Of a stretch of 64,000 bases of DNA, positions 1 to 9,684 are shown in pieces. Numbering within the stretch: the first letter of the stretch is position 1; every line of letters begins with the position of its first letter. Source of the stretch: Fagopyrum homotropicum. Its lineage: Eukaryota > Streptophyta > Magnoliopsida > Caryophyllales > Polygonaceae. Position numbers and translations under genes: made by a program. The notes beneath the pieces are model-generated. The model saw only the letters and a list, made by a program, of their open reading frames with translations. It made no database searches and had not been told where the DNA came from. Where the stretch lies: contig BSWB01000001.1 in the NCBI GenBank assembly GCA_033239125.1, positions 40,397,501 to 40,461,500 of the forward strand, written 5' to 3'.

Positions 1-511
1 ATACACCACTCGGAAATCGACCATTGAAGGTCTCATGAAACCCAAAAATAGTCCCAAACTCAACGATACTCAAATGGTAGTCTCTTTCCATGAGACGGAA
101 AGAGACGGTCCTATCTACGTGGCTGTGCTCGAAAGACGTCACAACCTCTCGGGTGATCTCCTCATAGGCGTCTTCTCGGATAGCCGAGAAGATAACTAAT
201 CCGGCTCTATCCAAGAGCCAAGTAAGATCATCAACTATGTTGAGAGGATGTAGATCCTCCAACAACAAATATCTAGGGCCAATCACTGGCCTCTTCGTGA
301 TCTTCTCGAAAGCAGCAAGATGGTTCTCATGTATGGTCGGGATTCTAGGGTGAGGAGGTGAAGATGGAGGTGAAGGTGAGGATGGAGGTGAAGGAGATGA
401 GGGTGGTGGTGCCCTAGAGGATGAGGAGGTGGAGGGGTTGCCTTTCCTTTTCTTATTCTGCTCACCCTTCTTCTCTTTTATCCTTCCCGACACTCTCCTT
501 ACAAAATCCAT
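1..511 (-). CDS. Element A second ORF downstream of pol (ATHILA ORF-like), partial
   Basis: An open frame starts at the ATG complementary to 509-511 and runs 170 codons to the window edge without a stop. The first residues are basic (KKGEQNKKRKG, nuclear-signal-like), followed by a Ser/Pro-rich linker. A folded segment containing RPVIGPRYL then aligns with RPVIAPRFL in the ORF at 9685-11148 of element B, including a later pair, FRLMERDYHLS against YRLMNRNYLVP. The two proteins share layout and spacing but little identity elsewhere. Position after pol and this likeness point to the ATHILA-type ORF of plant Ty3/gypsy elements. No signal peptide or membrane segment is visible, so I do not call it envelope. 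Function is unknown. Confidence 0.75.
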   Translation of the reverse strand, partial: MDFVRRVSGRIKEKKGEQNKKRKGNPSTSSSSRAPPPSSPSPPSSPSPPSSPPHPRIPTIHENHLAAFEKITKRPVIGPRYLLLEDLHPLNIVDDLTWLLDRAGLVIFSAIREDAYEEITREVVTSFEHSHVDRTVSFRLMERDYHLSIVEFGTIFGFHETFNGRFPSGV

Positions 512-1340
512 TCTGCACAAAAATTACGGTCTGTTCTTCAAGAATTACGGCCGTGGTTTACCCAAAGGCCGTGGTTCATCTCAGAATTTCACAAATCTCA
601 GCAAATTCACAAGCAATCACCACAACAAGCAGACCTAGTCTAATTCCTTCTAGTCTCTATCAGTTCTTCCTAAAAATCTATGGCAAAAACGAACCAAATT
701 GGCGAGAATCAAGAAGAAAGAATAAACCTCTTTTTCGGATTGAAAAATCCGAAATGCGAGTTTGTTGATGAATTTCCGTTCGATTCGTCGCTTGGATCTT
801 GTTTGTGGTTGAATTTCCTGCAGTTTGGGAAGAAGAATCGTTGAAAACGATTAGAAAACGAAGATTTGAGAGGGGGTCGTGGATTTTCGGCAATTAGGTC
901 GTGGAAAGAGGGATTTTTGGGATGAGTTTGTGAAGAACGTGGCTTATATAGTTGCAGGCAAAATTTTGAAAATCACGGTCTGTCGGGGTGTTCCACGGCC
1001 GTGGAAGTGTACGGAACCGTGGTTTTGGTGATTTTTCAAAGGCTTTTGGAAATTACGGCCACTGTAGCTATGACGACCGTAATTTAGACCGTGGAACCTT
1101 CTGTAAAGCTTCAAGGTCCAAATTTCGTCACTCCTCTTCAACATCATCCTCCTCTTTTCCTTTTCCATTGATCCTACAACCAAAAACACGAACATACCGG
1201 AAGAAATCGAGGCAAAAACAAAGCAAAAACGTTTATTCTAAGCTAAACTATGAATCGAAAACAAAAACGAAAATGCAATACCTTGGGTTGCCTCCCAAGA
1301 AGCGCTTTGTTTAAGGTCCGTAGCTAGACCAATCTCGCAC
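512..1340 (-). other. Element A pol-ORF2 spacer rich in the ACGGCCGTGG word
   Basis: No convincing coding sequence. It holds many copies and near-copies of the element-A word: ATTACGGCCGTGG at 544-556, a perfect 16-bp palindrome TTCCACGGCCGTGGAA at 992-1007, and half-site forms such as GGTCGTGGA, ACGGTCTG and GACCGTAATTT up to about 1110. Short ORFs here are not supported as genes. Confidence 0.7.
1282..1299 (-). promoter_or_regulatory. Conserved post-pol stem-loop (element A copy)
   Basis: CTTGGG and CCCAAG pair around a six-base loop, just after the pol stop. The same hairpin, with flanking GCTAGCGACCTTAAA and GCGCTT similarity, follows pol or its remnant in B (8926-8943) and E (40193-40210). 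Conservation between elements whose proteins have diverged suggests an RNA-level role, for example in expressing the downstream ORF. That role is inference. Confidence 0.6.
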
Positions 1341-2488
1341 TTATTCGAGTGCGGTAGGCGCAAACTCCTCAGCTTGGAGTTCCGGCGTATACTTCTTTAG
1401 TCGTTGGCCGTTCACCTTAAAACTTCCGCTCGCTTCACCCCATACTTCAACTGCACCATGGGGGAAAATACGCTTAATTAGAAAGGGTCCGGTCCAACGG
1501 GATTTAAGCTTACCTGGAAAGAGGCGAAGTCTTGAATTGAAGAGGAGAACTTGATCTCCTTCTTTGAAGTCCTTTGGAATGATATGCTTATCATGCCAAC
1601 GCTTTGCTCTTTCCTTGTAGATCTTGGCGTTTTCATAGGCGTTCAAGCGGAGTTCATCCAGCTTATTGATGTCTAGGAGACGCTTCTCTCCTGCTTCCTT
1701 CATGCCGAAATTCAGCCACTTGATAGCCCAAAACGCTTTGTGCTCCATCTCCACCGGCAAGTGACAAGACTTCCCATACACAAGATTGTATGGTGTGGTT
1801 CCTATGGGAGTCTTGTACGTAGTCCGGTACGCCCATAATGCATCATCTAGCTTCAAGGACCAATCCTTCCTAGTCCTTGAAACCGTCTTTTCTAGAATTC
1901 CTTTGATCTCCCTATTTGAGATCTCAACTTGTCCACTAGTTTGTGGATGATAAGGGGTAGCGATCTTGTGAGTAACCTCATACTTAGCTAGAAGAGCTTC
2001 AAAGCGACGGGCTATGAAGTGAGAACCTCCATCACTAATGATAGTCCTTGGTGTCCCAAATCGCGGGAAGATGGTCTTGTTGAAGAACTTAACCACCACC
2101 ATGGCATCATTTGTGGGAGAGGCGATTGCTTCCACCCATCTAGAAACGTATTCTACCGCCAATAGTATGTATTGGTTTCCACAAGAAGATGGGAATGGTT
2201 CCATGAAATCGACTCCCCAAACGTCGAAAATCTCAACCTCTTGGATGTTGTTGAGAGGCATCTCGTTCCTTCTAGAAATATTGCCTGTTCTTTGACAAGC
2301 ATCGCAGCAAGAAACAAAAGATTGCACATCTCTAAACAATGTAGGCCAAAAGAATCCAGATTGCAATACCTTTGCGCTAGTCTTGTTCGAACTAGCGTGT
2401 CCTCCACAAGGTAGTGAATGACAATGGCGGATGACACTTTGCATCTCATCTTCCGGCACACATCGCCGAATGATGCCATCCGGACCTC
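1341..2488 (-). CDS. Element A integrase, 3' part of pol split by element B
   Basis: This is the C-terminal part of the A polyprotein; its frame continues from 14302 on the other side of B. It shows a zinc-binding H2C2 region (HSLPCGGH followed by CCDACQRTG). The catalytic core has the first Asp in VWGVDFMEPF, the second in IISDGGSHF and the Glu in GQVEISNREIK, so the DD35E triad is present. A C-terminal domain ends with the stop at 1341. No frameshift or internal stop is seen, so this integrase looked intact before B landed. It would integrate element cDNA with a 5-bp duplication. A related enzyme is a plausible donor for integrase-less B, but that is inference. Confidence 0.92.
2484..2488. 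repeat. Target-site duplication of element B (left)
   Basis: ACCTC directly precedes the 5' LTR and recurs exactly at 14302-14306 directly after the 3' LTR. Confidence 0.97.
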
Positions 2489-3012
2489 TGATAGCATGAA
2501 TTATAGTCTATATTTTGGGGCTTGTTTGGACGTTTTATCTTTCATAATCTGCATGTTTGTATGTACATTATGTGATTTTACTACCATTTCATCTACCCTT
2601 GCGAGAATCGAGGTCTACACCTAGTTTCGTTGTAATTGCAGGTAATTTGGTACGTTTTGCATCAAAAAGGAGCAAAACGAGTCATTAGTCATTTGGAGCT
2701 ACATCCAGGGAGCATAGCCATGGATTAAAGATTTACTTTGGACCAGTTTTGAGAGATTTCACATTCAGTTGTGAGTCACCTCGGTTGACCACAGATTCAC
2801 CTCGACCGAGGTGATCCAGAGACGCCGACTCGACCGAGGCGAACACCTAGGACGCGGCGAGAATATTTTATTCTTGGCTGAGATCTTTTATCTTTGGAAG
2901 GTGATCTTATATTTTTGGGCTTGGCTCCTGGAAGGAAGAAGATCATATATTTTACCTATATTTATGGGAGAATATCCTTCTAAGATTTATTATCTTTGGA
3001 GGGTTATTTTCC

Positions 3013-3019
3013 TATAAAA
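3013..3019 (+). promoter_or_regulatory. TATA box of the element B 5' LTR
   Basis: TATAAAA within CCTATAAAAAGGG, about 525 bp into the LTR. It is repeated in the 3' LTR at 13080-13086. Transcription would start roughly 30 bp downstream; the exact start cannot be read. Confidence 0.65.
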
Positions 3020-3632
3020 AGGGCCGGATTTCCCATAATTCCGGCATCCGCTTAGAGCTGGACATCACGCTATACCGTCGATCAGGGTTTACAACAGCAG
3101 CGGCCTACTCCAAGTTGGGAGAGTTGAAGAACCTTTTTGAAGGTTGAAGGAAGATTGAAGTTCATAGCTTTTATAGCTTTATTGAAGGGTTTTGTAAGAT
3201 TGTCTTCAATTCCCTCAATTGTTGTCTTGTCTTTTTGGATTGTTATCCAAGGAACGCTTTGTTGTGATATTTGATTCAGTTATTGAAGTCTTTTCATTAA
3301 ATTCTTCTTTGTTCAAATATTCACCTTCTTTCCATATATTATAATACTTTCATTATGATGATGAGTGGCTAATTTCCTTGTGTGATTCTAGGGTGATTGG
3401 CTGAAGGTTGTGGGAAAAACAATGATAGAATAGTCTTAGATTCCAGTAGGATCCTGAAAGTTCGAGTCTTTAACCTTAACCCTAAGCATCTCGTTCGGTT
3501 GATGAACATCTCGGCCGGGGTGGAATTCTTCTGACCGAGGTGACTTATCCGACCCATAACTGAGAGTTAAGTGTTAGAGTTTGCCAAATCCTATTCTTAT
3601 TACACCTTTCCTGGTTCAAAGCAAGCTTAGGA

Positions 3633-3893
3633 TGAGACTTACCCGGTAATTCCTTAGTTTGTATATCAACGATCATAAGTGTAGGTAATAAAGGTTTATC
3701 CTTTATTGGGGTTTGAGTGTGCTTCCATCCCATCTTTGTGAGTTAGCCTGAGACTTACCCGGTAAAGGTTGATTCTATTCCCTTAGATGGTGTGTTAGTT
3801 TGAGGTTATAGTTCTTTATCTTAATTCCTTGAGACTTACCCGGTAATAGGAGTTACGGTTTAGGATTAGTGTGTAGTGAGACTTACCCGGTGA
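3633..3893 (+). repeat. Four spaced copies of TGAGACTTACCCGGTRA in the B LTR
   Basis: Copies begin at about 3633, 3749, 3830 and 3877. They lie downstream of the TATA box, so in the transcribed part of the LTR. The same array, slightly diverged (one copy reads TGACACTTACCC), is in the B 3' LTR and both E LTRs. Spacing is irregular, so this is not a simple tandem repeat. Confidence 0.8.
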
Positions 3894-4240
3894 TCTACTC
3901 CACTTTAGAAACACCTTCCCCACGCAAAAATCTCAGCTTTGTCCGCTTATCTATAGATCTTGAGTTGGAACCACAACTAGATGCTTTAATCCCTACAATT
4001 GCATGTTTGCTTTGTTGACTTCTTATTCATCTTTGATTGTGTTAATCACTCTTGTGGTTAGTATTGACATAAGCACACCGTATTGACTTTGTTTCACCGA
4101 GTCCCTGTGATCGACCCCTGGAATTTTCTTTCTTTTACTACGATTGACCCGTACACTGCGGGTTCGCATCCTTGTTTTAAGCTTAAGTCTAGGGTTATAA
4201 ATTTAAAGCTTGCACACACTGTTTGGAGCGAACAAGTTTT

Positions 4241-4258
4241 TGGCGCCGTTGCTGGGGA
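4241..4258 (+). promoter_or_regulatory. Primer-binding site, tRNA-Asp type (element B)
   Basis: TGGCGCCGTTGCTGGGGA, six bases after the LTR, is complementary to the 3' end of plant tRNA-Asp with one mismatch. Elements A (18131-18148) and E (38838-38855) carry near-identical sites. Confidence 0.85.
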
Positions 4259-4359
4259 CTTGGTCTAGACCGAGCCGGTACGGTTTGCTCTTGGGGCGCT
4301 TGCCCCGTTTTGTCTAACCACTCTACTTGAGTGACTTTTGCAGGTTCTTTCTTAGGTAC

Positions 4360-5116
4360 ATGCGAAGAACCCGCACTGGGAAGGAAATCGTTCCTTACGA
4401 TCCCGAACCAGAAAAGACATACAAGCGATGCTTAAAAGAAGCGAAGATGGCCCAACAAGACGATCGCGATCTTGCGGCCGAATTAAAGGAGACGCAAGAG
4501 CTGCTGCGTCTCAGTAAAGAAGAATTAATGCAAGAGAAAGAAGAGAATCGCGCCAGGACAGCAGCAATCGAAGCTGAGATTGCAGTCATACGAGACCAGA
4601 TTCTACTTCAACCGAGGGAAGATCCTCCTGTTGATCCTCGACCGATGCAGAATCCAGTAGCTGATCCTCGACCGAGGCAGATTCCAGTACCTCACGCCCC
4701 GGCCGATGTACTTCCACCTCGGATGCCAGTCCGAGATGTTCTTCTTGTAGGAATTCCACAAACCCTAGGTCAAAGGATGGACCCTAATCAACAACTGAGG
4801 CGTCCAGGAGTGAACCTAGGAGATCCAGCAGATCATGACTACGAACTTCGACCGCAAGTTTTAGCCATGATCCGCCAATGCCAATTCGGAGGGCTAGAGA
4901 AAGAGTCGCCGCATCAACATCTTCAAAATTACGAGATCTTGATGGAAACCTTGCGACCTCCCAGAATTGAGAATAACAACTACAAGCTAAGACCTTTTTA
5001 CTTTTCTTTAAAAGATAGAGCTCTTACTTGGTATCAATCTCTTCCTCCAGGAAAAATCAGCACATGGGAGGAGATGACCACGGAATTCTTAACCAAATTC
5101 TTTCCCCCCCTCAAAG
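4360..5116 (+). pseudogene. Element B gag, N-terminal part, ending at a frameshift
   Basis: The likely start is the ATG at 4360 (MRRTRTGKEIV); an upstream in-frame ATG at 4327 lies closer to the primer-binding site. The protein begins with a charged, probably coiled-coil segment (about residues 15-85), then a Pro-rich linker built partly from family words (DPRPMQ, DPRPRQ). The capsid-like core of plant gypsy gag follows, including YKLRPFYFSLKDRALTWYQSLP and TEFLTKFFPP. The frame is lost at the C7 run 5104-5110: homology continues in the +1 frame from about 5117. Either the copy is dead, or the run is a sequencing or assembly error, or ribosomes slip there; the first two are likelier. Confidence 0.85.
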
Positions 5117-8100
5117 ACCGCCGAAATGAGAGGGAAGATCAATGCTTTCATCATGAAGGACAAGGAGAGCTTGTCCAAGTCTTGGGAGCGGTTCAAGGAT
5201 ATCCTTTTGGATTGCCCGCATCATGGGATTCCAAAGATCGAGTTGTTGGAGATCTACTTCAAAGGGCTGGACGGAAGCACCCAGTTCAATCTCCAACTAC
5301 TCTCCGCCGGTACCTTCATGGACATGGCGATTGATGAGGCTTGGGACTTCATTGAGAAGCAAGCCTTGCACATGGAGAAATATACCCACCAAGGAGCTGA
5401 AGGTGGAGTTAAAAGAGTCAACTTTCAAGAGACTCAATCCAACAACAATCAACTCACGTCATTGAAGAACGACGTGAAGCAATTAAAGGAGCTCTTGATG
5501 GCTCAAACTAAGAAGGAAGAGCAAGGGCAAAGGAACAACAACAATAACGAGTACCGTAACAACAACAACAACGGTTCCCGAAACAACAACTACAACAACA
5601 ACAATAGAGGATCCAATAGCAACAACTGGAGGGCGAATAACCAAAATCACGGTAACAATCATTCAAACTCCAATTCTAATGATTCCTCTAACCCTTTCCT
5701 CTCTCCCCCTTCTTCTTCTTCTTCTACTCCATTGAAAAGCCAAGGGCAAGGATCAAGTTCGTCTCAGCCAGAAAAGAAAGACGCAGTTCTGGAGGCAATC
5801 TTGATCAAGCTTAACGCTATGGAGAATTCTATGACTTCATTTTCGAGGGCCCAAAAGTCCTTCGAACAACAACTTGCTAATAGGGCGAATGAAGCGCCAA
5901 GAGATCCAGGGAAACTTCCAGCAAAGACGGAAGCTAACCCTAAGGGCCAGTGCATGGCCATAACGACGAGGAGTGGACTCAAAACTGCAGATCCAGTACC
6001 TCGCTCGACGCAGACCACCTCGGTCCAGATCCAGTCGAAGAACACCTCGACCGAGATGCCAACCGAGGTGGAGCAACAGAAAGCAGGAGGAACGACAGAA
6101 ACTTATGTTCCACCCCCTGCATATAAGCCACCACTTCCATTCCCTCAGTCCAGAGCCAGAGCACATCTTGACAAGCACTTTGGTAAGTTTCTTGACTTGA
6201 TGAATAAGCTACATATTAATATCCCTTTCCTTGATGCTATTTTAGGTATGCCCGCCTATGGGAAGTTCTTAAAAGAAATCTTATCAAGGAAGAGGAAGCT
6301 GGAGGATGTTGGTGAAGTTAGGATGACATCTAAATCTTCGGAGCTTATCAAGATCATGAAGGAAAAGATGCCGCCTAAGTTGAGAGATCCCGGCTCATTT
6401 TGCATTCCCATTCAAGTTGGGGATGTCACTTGTGAAGCCCTTTGTGATCTAGGAGCCAGCGTGAGCATCATCCCGCTGGAGTTGTGCACTAAGATCGGTC
6501 TTGGAGAGCCCAAACCGGTCAAGATTCGACTCTACATGGCGGATCGCTCCATTACCCATCCCGTGGGCATCTTGGAGGACGTTCCGGTCAAGTTAGGTAA
6601 CTTCTATCTACCCATAGATTTTGTCGTACTTGACATTCCCGCAGATTATCCAGTACCTATTATTCTCGGGAGGCCATTTCTAGCAACTTCGGGTTGCAAC
6701 GTGGATTGCAAGAACGCCAAGTTGAAATTCAACGTTGGTGGCGATGAGGTGGAGTTTGCACTACTTGCAGCCATGAAGGGGGAGCAACTGACTGATGATA
6801 TCTTCAACATCTATGATGAAGAAGAATCAAGAGAATTGGTGAGCTCTATCCTTATTAACGATCCACTCGAAAGAGTTATAAGTTTCAGTTTAATGGAGGA
6901 AGGTATAGATGCTTCTTGTGATGCAGATATACGGAGCTTAAAAGCACTGGAAGAAGATCCAGGAGCTAAAACTGAGAAGCTGATCCAGGAGGCGAAGATC
7001 TCCAGCCTCGGACCCAGTAGCAGTACCTCGACCGAGGCACTTTCTGGACAGAGCGAGGCGACTGAAGAACACATCGGTCAACGCCTATGCGCCTTGACCG
7101 AGGTCGACGGTGAGACGACTCTAACTGAGACTGCGTCGAGTCCAGTTTCTGGCACCACTCCACTGGAAAGAGGAAGCAAAGATCCCCCCCAGAAAGCACC
7201 CCCAGTAGTGGAGCTTAAACAACTCCCTAGTCACTTGAGGTATATCTTTCTTGGACCGAATTCTACTTATCCCGTTATTGCTAGTGCTTCCCTCTCCGAT
7301 TCTGAATTATCTAAGTTAATGCATGTCCTGAGAAAGCATCGAAAAGCCATATGTTACACCACGGATGATCTTATTGGCACTAAACCTTCTTTCTGCATGC
7401 ATAGAATTCTAATGGAAGATAATCATAAGACTTCACGGGAACCTCAAAGACGGTTAAATCCGATCATGAAAGAGGTTGTGAAGAAGGAAGTTCTTAAGTT
7501 GTTGGATGCAGGTATTATTTATCCTATCTCGGACAGCAAGTGGGTTAGCCCGGTGCATGTCGTTCCGAAGAAAGGAGGGATGACAGTTGTGACGAATAAG
7601 AACAACGAGTTGATCCCAACAAGGACCGTTACGGGTTGGAGAGTTTGCATCGATTATAGGAAGCTGAACACGACAACTCGGAAGGATCATTTTCCGCTTC
7701 CCTTCATTGATCAAATGCTCGAACGGTTGGCCCAGCATTCACACTTTTGTTACTTGGACGGCTATAGTGGGTTCTTCCAGATTCCTATCCATCCGGATGA
7801 TCAGGAGAAGACCACTTTCACTTGTCCTTGGGGGACGTTTGCCTATCGGAGGATGCCATTCGGATTGTGCAATGCACCCGCTACCTTCCAGCGATGCATG
7901 ATGGCTATCTTTTCTGAGTACATAGAGGAGATCATGGAGGTATTTATGGATGATTTTTCTGTATATGGTTCCTCTTTTGATGATTGCCTATCTAACCTTT
8001 CTCTAGTACTTAAAAGATGTGAAGACACTAACCTTGTTTTGAATTGGGAGAAGTGTCATTTTATGGTTAATGAAGGCATTGTGCTAGGACACCTCGTTTC

Positions 8101-8884
8101 TAATCGAGGTATTGAGGTTGATCGAGCTAAGATCGAGACTATTGAGAAACTCCCTCCTCCTTGTTCTGTTAAAGGTGTGAGGAGTTTTCTCGGGCATGCA
8201 GGTTTCTACAGGAGATTCATAAAGGACTTCTCTAAAATTTCTAAACCTCTAACTAACCTCTTGAATAAAGATGTTGTTTTTGAGTTTTCGCAGGAGTGTC
8301 TTGATGCTTTTTACAGGATTAAGGAAGCGTTGATCTCCGCTCCCATTATCCAGCCTCCTGATTGGACCTTGCCCTTTGAGGTCATGTGTGACGCTAGTGA
8401 TGTAGCCGTAGGAGCGGTGCTTGGACAGAAGAAAGATGGACGGACCACCGCCATTTATTATGCTAGCAAGACGCTAGATGAAGCACAACGCAACTACGCT
8501 ACCACCGAGAAAGAGTTATTGGCGGTTGTATATGCTTTCGAGAAGTTTCGTTCCTATCTAGTAGGGGCGAAAGTCATTGTCTACACCGACCATGCAGCCA
8601 TTCGTTACTTGTTGGCTAAGAAAGATGCAAAGCCGCGCCTTATTCGATGGATTCTCTTACTTCAAGAGTTTGACCTAGAGATCCGCGATAAGAAGGGATC
8701 CGAGAATTCAGTTGCGGATCACCTCAGCCGGCTACCGGAATCCTCCCGCGAGGCGGATAACCCACCCATAGACGATTCATTCCCCGATGAGCACTTACAC
8801 GTCTTGGAGCGTTTGATGGACCTACTTACTTCACCCCACGATGGAGGTGAAGTATGGGGTGAGGGAACCTCCTACCTCGTTTGA
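5117..8884 (+). CDS. Element B gag C-terminus, protease, reverse transcriptase and RNase H; integrase absent
   Basis: The frame is open from before the internal ATG at 5126. In order: end of capsid-like gag (DEAWDFIEKQ); an Asn-rich low-complexity stretch (about 5530-5700) where a CCHC knuckle would be expected but none is visible; a linker with the family word (6016-6071); aspartic protease with DLGASVS (6446-6466); a second variable linker with the word (7026-7107); RT with FMDD (7942-7953); and RNase H (DAS near 8390, TDHAAIRYLL). After DEHLHVLE the frame joins directly to sequence resembling the far C-terminus of pol in element A (GEVWGE) and stops at 8884. The H2C2 and DDE integrase regions are therefore missing, so insertion needed integrase from elsewhere. 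Confidence 0.93.
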   Translation, partial: TAEMRGKINAFIMKDKESLSKSWERFKDILLDCPHHGIPKIELLEIYFKGLDGSTQFNLQLLSAGTFMDMAIDEAWDFIEKQALHMEKYTHQGAEGGVKRVNFQETQSNNNQLTSLKNDVKQLKELLMAQTKKEEQGQRNNNNNEYRNNNNNGSRNNNYNNNNRGSNSNNWRANNQNHGNNHSNSNSNDSSNPFLSPPSSSSSTPLKSQGQGSSSSQPEKKDAVLEAILIKLNAMENSMTSFSRAQKSFEQQLANRANEAPRDPGKLPAKTEANPKGQCMAITTRSGLKTADPVPRSTQTTSVQIQSKNTSTEMPTEVEQQKAGGTTETYVPPPAYKPPLPFPQSRARAHLDKHFGKFLDLMNKLHINIPFLDAILGMPAYGKFLKEILSRKRKLEDVGEVRMTSKSSELIKIMKEKMPPKLRDPGSFCIPIQVGDVTCEALCDLGASVSIIPLELCTKIGLGEPKPVKIRLYMADRSITHPVGILEDVPVKLGNFYLPIDFVVLDIPADYPVPIILGRPFLATSGCNVDCKNAKLKFNVGGDEVEFALLAAMKGEQLTDDIFNIYDEEESRELVSSILINDPLERVISFSLMEEGIDASCDADIRSLKALEEDPGAKTEKLIQEAKISSLGPSSSTSTEALSGQSEATEEHIGQRLCALTEVDGETTLTETASSPVSGTTPLERGSKDPPQKAPPVVELKQLPSHLRYIFLGPNSTYPVIASASLSDSELSKLMHVLRKHRKAICYTTDDLIGTKPSFCMHRILMEDNHKTSREPQRRLNPIMKEVVKKEVLKLLDAGIIYPISDSKWVSPVHVVPKKGGMTVVTNKNNELIPTRTVTGWRVCIDYRKLNTTTRKDHFPLPFIDQMLERLAQHSHFCYLDGYSGFFQIPIHPDDQEKTTFTCPWGTFAYRRMPFGLCNAPATFQRCMMAIFSEYIEEIMEVFMDDFSVYGSSFDDCLSNLSLVLKRCEDTNLVLNWEKCHFMVNEGIVLGHLVSNRGIEVDRAKIETIEKLPPPCSVKGVRSFLGHAGFYRRFIKDFSKISKPLTNLLNKDVVFEFSQECLDAFYRIKEALISAPIIQPPDWTLPFEVMCDASDVAVGAVLGQKKDGRTTAIYYASKTLDEAQRNYATTEKELLAVVYAFEKFRSYLVGAKVIVYTDHAAIRYLLAKKDAKPRLIRWILLLQEFDLEIRDKKGSENSVADHLSRLPESSREADNPPIDDSFPDEHLHVLERLMDLLTSPHDGGEVWGEGTSYLV

Positions 8885-9684
8885 GACACATCATGGTCCA
8901 GCTAGCGACCTTAAATCAAGCGCTTCTTGGGAGGCAACCCAAGGTATTGCTTTCTTTTCCCGTTTTCTAGTCTAGATTAGATAGTTCTTGTTTTTGCTTT
9001 GCTTTGCTTTGTTTTTGGCGTTCTGGACAGACAACAGGGAATATCTAAGGAGGAGCACAACTGGAAGGACAGAAGTTCGAGATTCTGAGAAGACAGAAAC
9101 ACCTCGGTTACTGTCAGAGCACCTCGACCGAGTTGATTCTTGAGCAACCGAGGCGACTAGGGTTTCTGCAGAACCGCCTCGGTCCATACCACCTCGGTCC
9201 GGTCGAGACCATCTCGACCGAGGTGACAGCAGATCCAGGAACGGTATAAATTGGGAAAAAAAATTTATTTTTACCTTTTTATCTTCTTCACCTCGACCGC
9301 GGCGACAGTCCACTTCGCTCTCTCTCGTTCCTTGCTCGTTTTCGAAGATTTCTGCTTCTAAACCGTGATTGAAGGGTAGAGGAATCGATTGCAACAATAG
9401 ATCTGCAAAGAAATCGAGCGAATCGACCGAAACGAGGTAAAACAAGTCGAAACCCTAACTCGTTCGTTCGCTTTGATTTGGGCTTTGGTTGCCCCTGATT
9501 TTGCTGAGAAAGGATTTAAGTACCCCTTAGGAAGCAATTGTAGTGATTTTGGGGGGAAAAGAACTGAATTTCTGAGAGTGGAATCGCGACTGTCTTCGCC
9601 TCGGTCCAATCGACCTGCACCTCGGTCGAGGTGATTCTTGGAGCTTGTCAGTCGACCGAGGTAGTCTGACAGTATTGATTGAAG
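8885..9684 (+). other. Element B pol-ORF2 spacer, dense in the CTCGACCGAGG word
   Basis: No coding sequence supported. Word copies include 9120-9132, 9190-9200, 9210-9225, 9289-9302, 9618-9633 (CACCTCGGTCGAGGTG) and 9651-9664, plus half sites near 9100 and 9145. This is the densest cluster in B. Confidence 0.75.
8926..8943 (+). promoter_or_regulatory. Conserved post-pol stem-loop (element B copy)
   Basis: CTTGGGAGGCAACCCAAG forms a six-pair stem with loop AGGCAA, 42 bases after the pol stop. It matches the copies in A and E. Confidence 0.62.

Larger units (their letters stand above)
2489..4234 (+). repeat. Element B 5' LTR
   Basis: Starts TGATAGCATG and ends GAGCGAACA. A TATA box lies at 3013-3019. 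It contains one perfect CACCTCGACCGAGGTG (2798-2813), neighbouring half-site forms (2777-2790, 2829-2841, 3508-3544) and four spaced copies of TGAGACTTACCCGGT. Short ORFs inside it are also present in the 3' LTR and are not genes. Confidence 0.97.

Noticed and set aside
2489..4234. Short ORFs in the B and E LTRs repeated four times
   Set aside because: They recur because LTRs are duplicated; no start context or domain supports translation.
4241..4258. tRNA gene fragments at TGGCGCC and TGGTATCAGAG sites
   Set aside because: Each is only the 3'-end complement next to an LTR, so a primer-binding site and not a tRNA gene.
5104..5110. Programmed ribosomal frameshift between gag and pol
   Set aside because: The shift falls inside the gag core, not at the gag-pol border, and A has one continuous gag-pol frame in this region; an indel or sequencing error is simpler.
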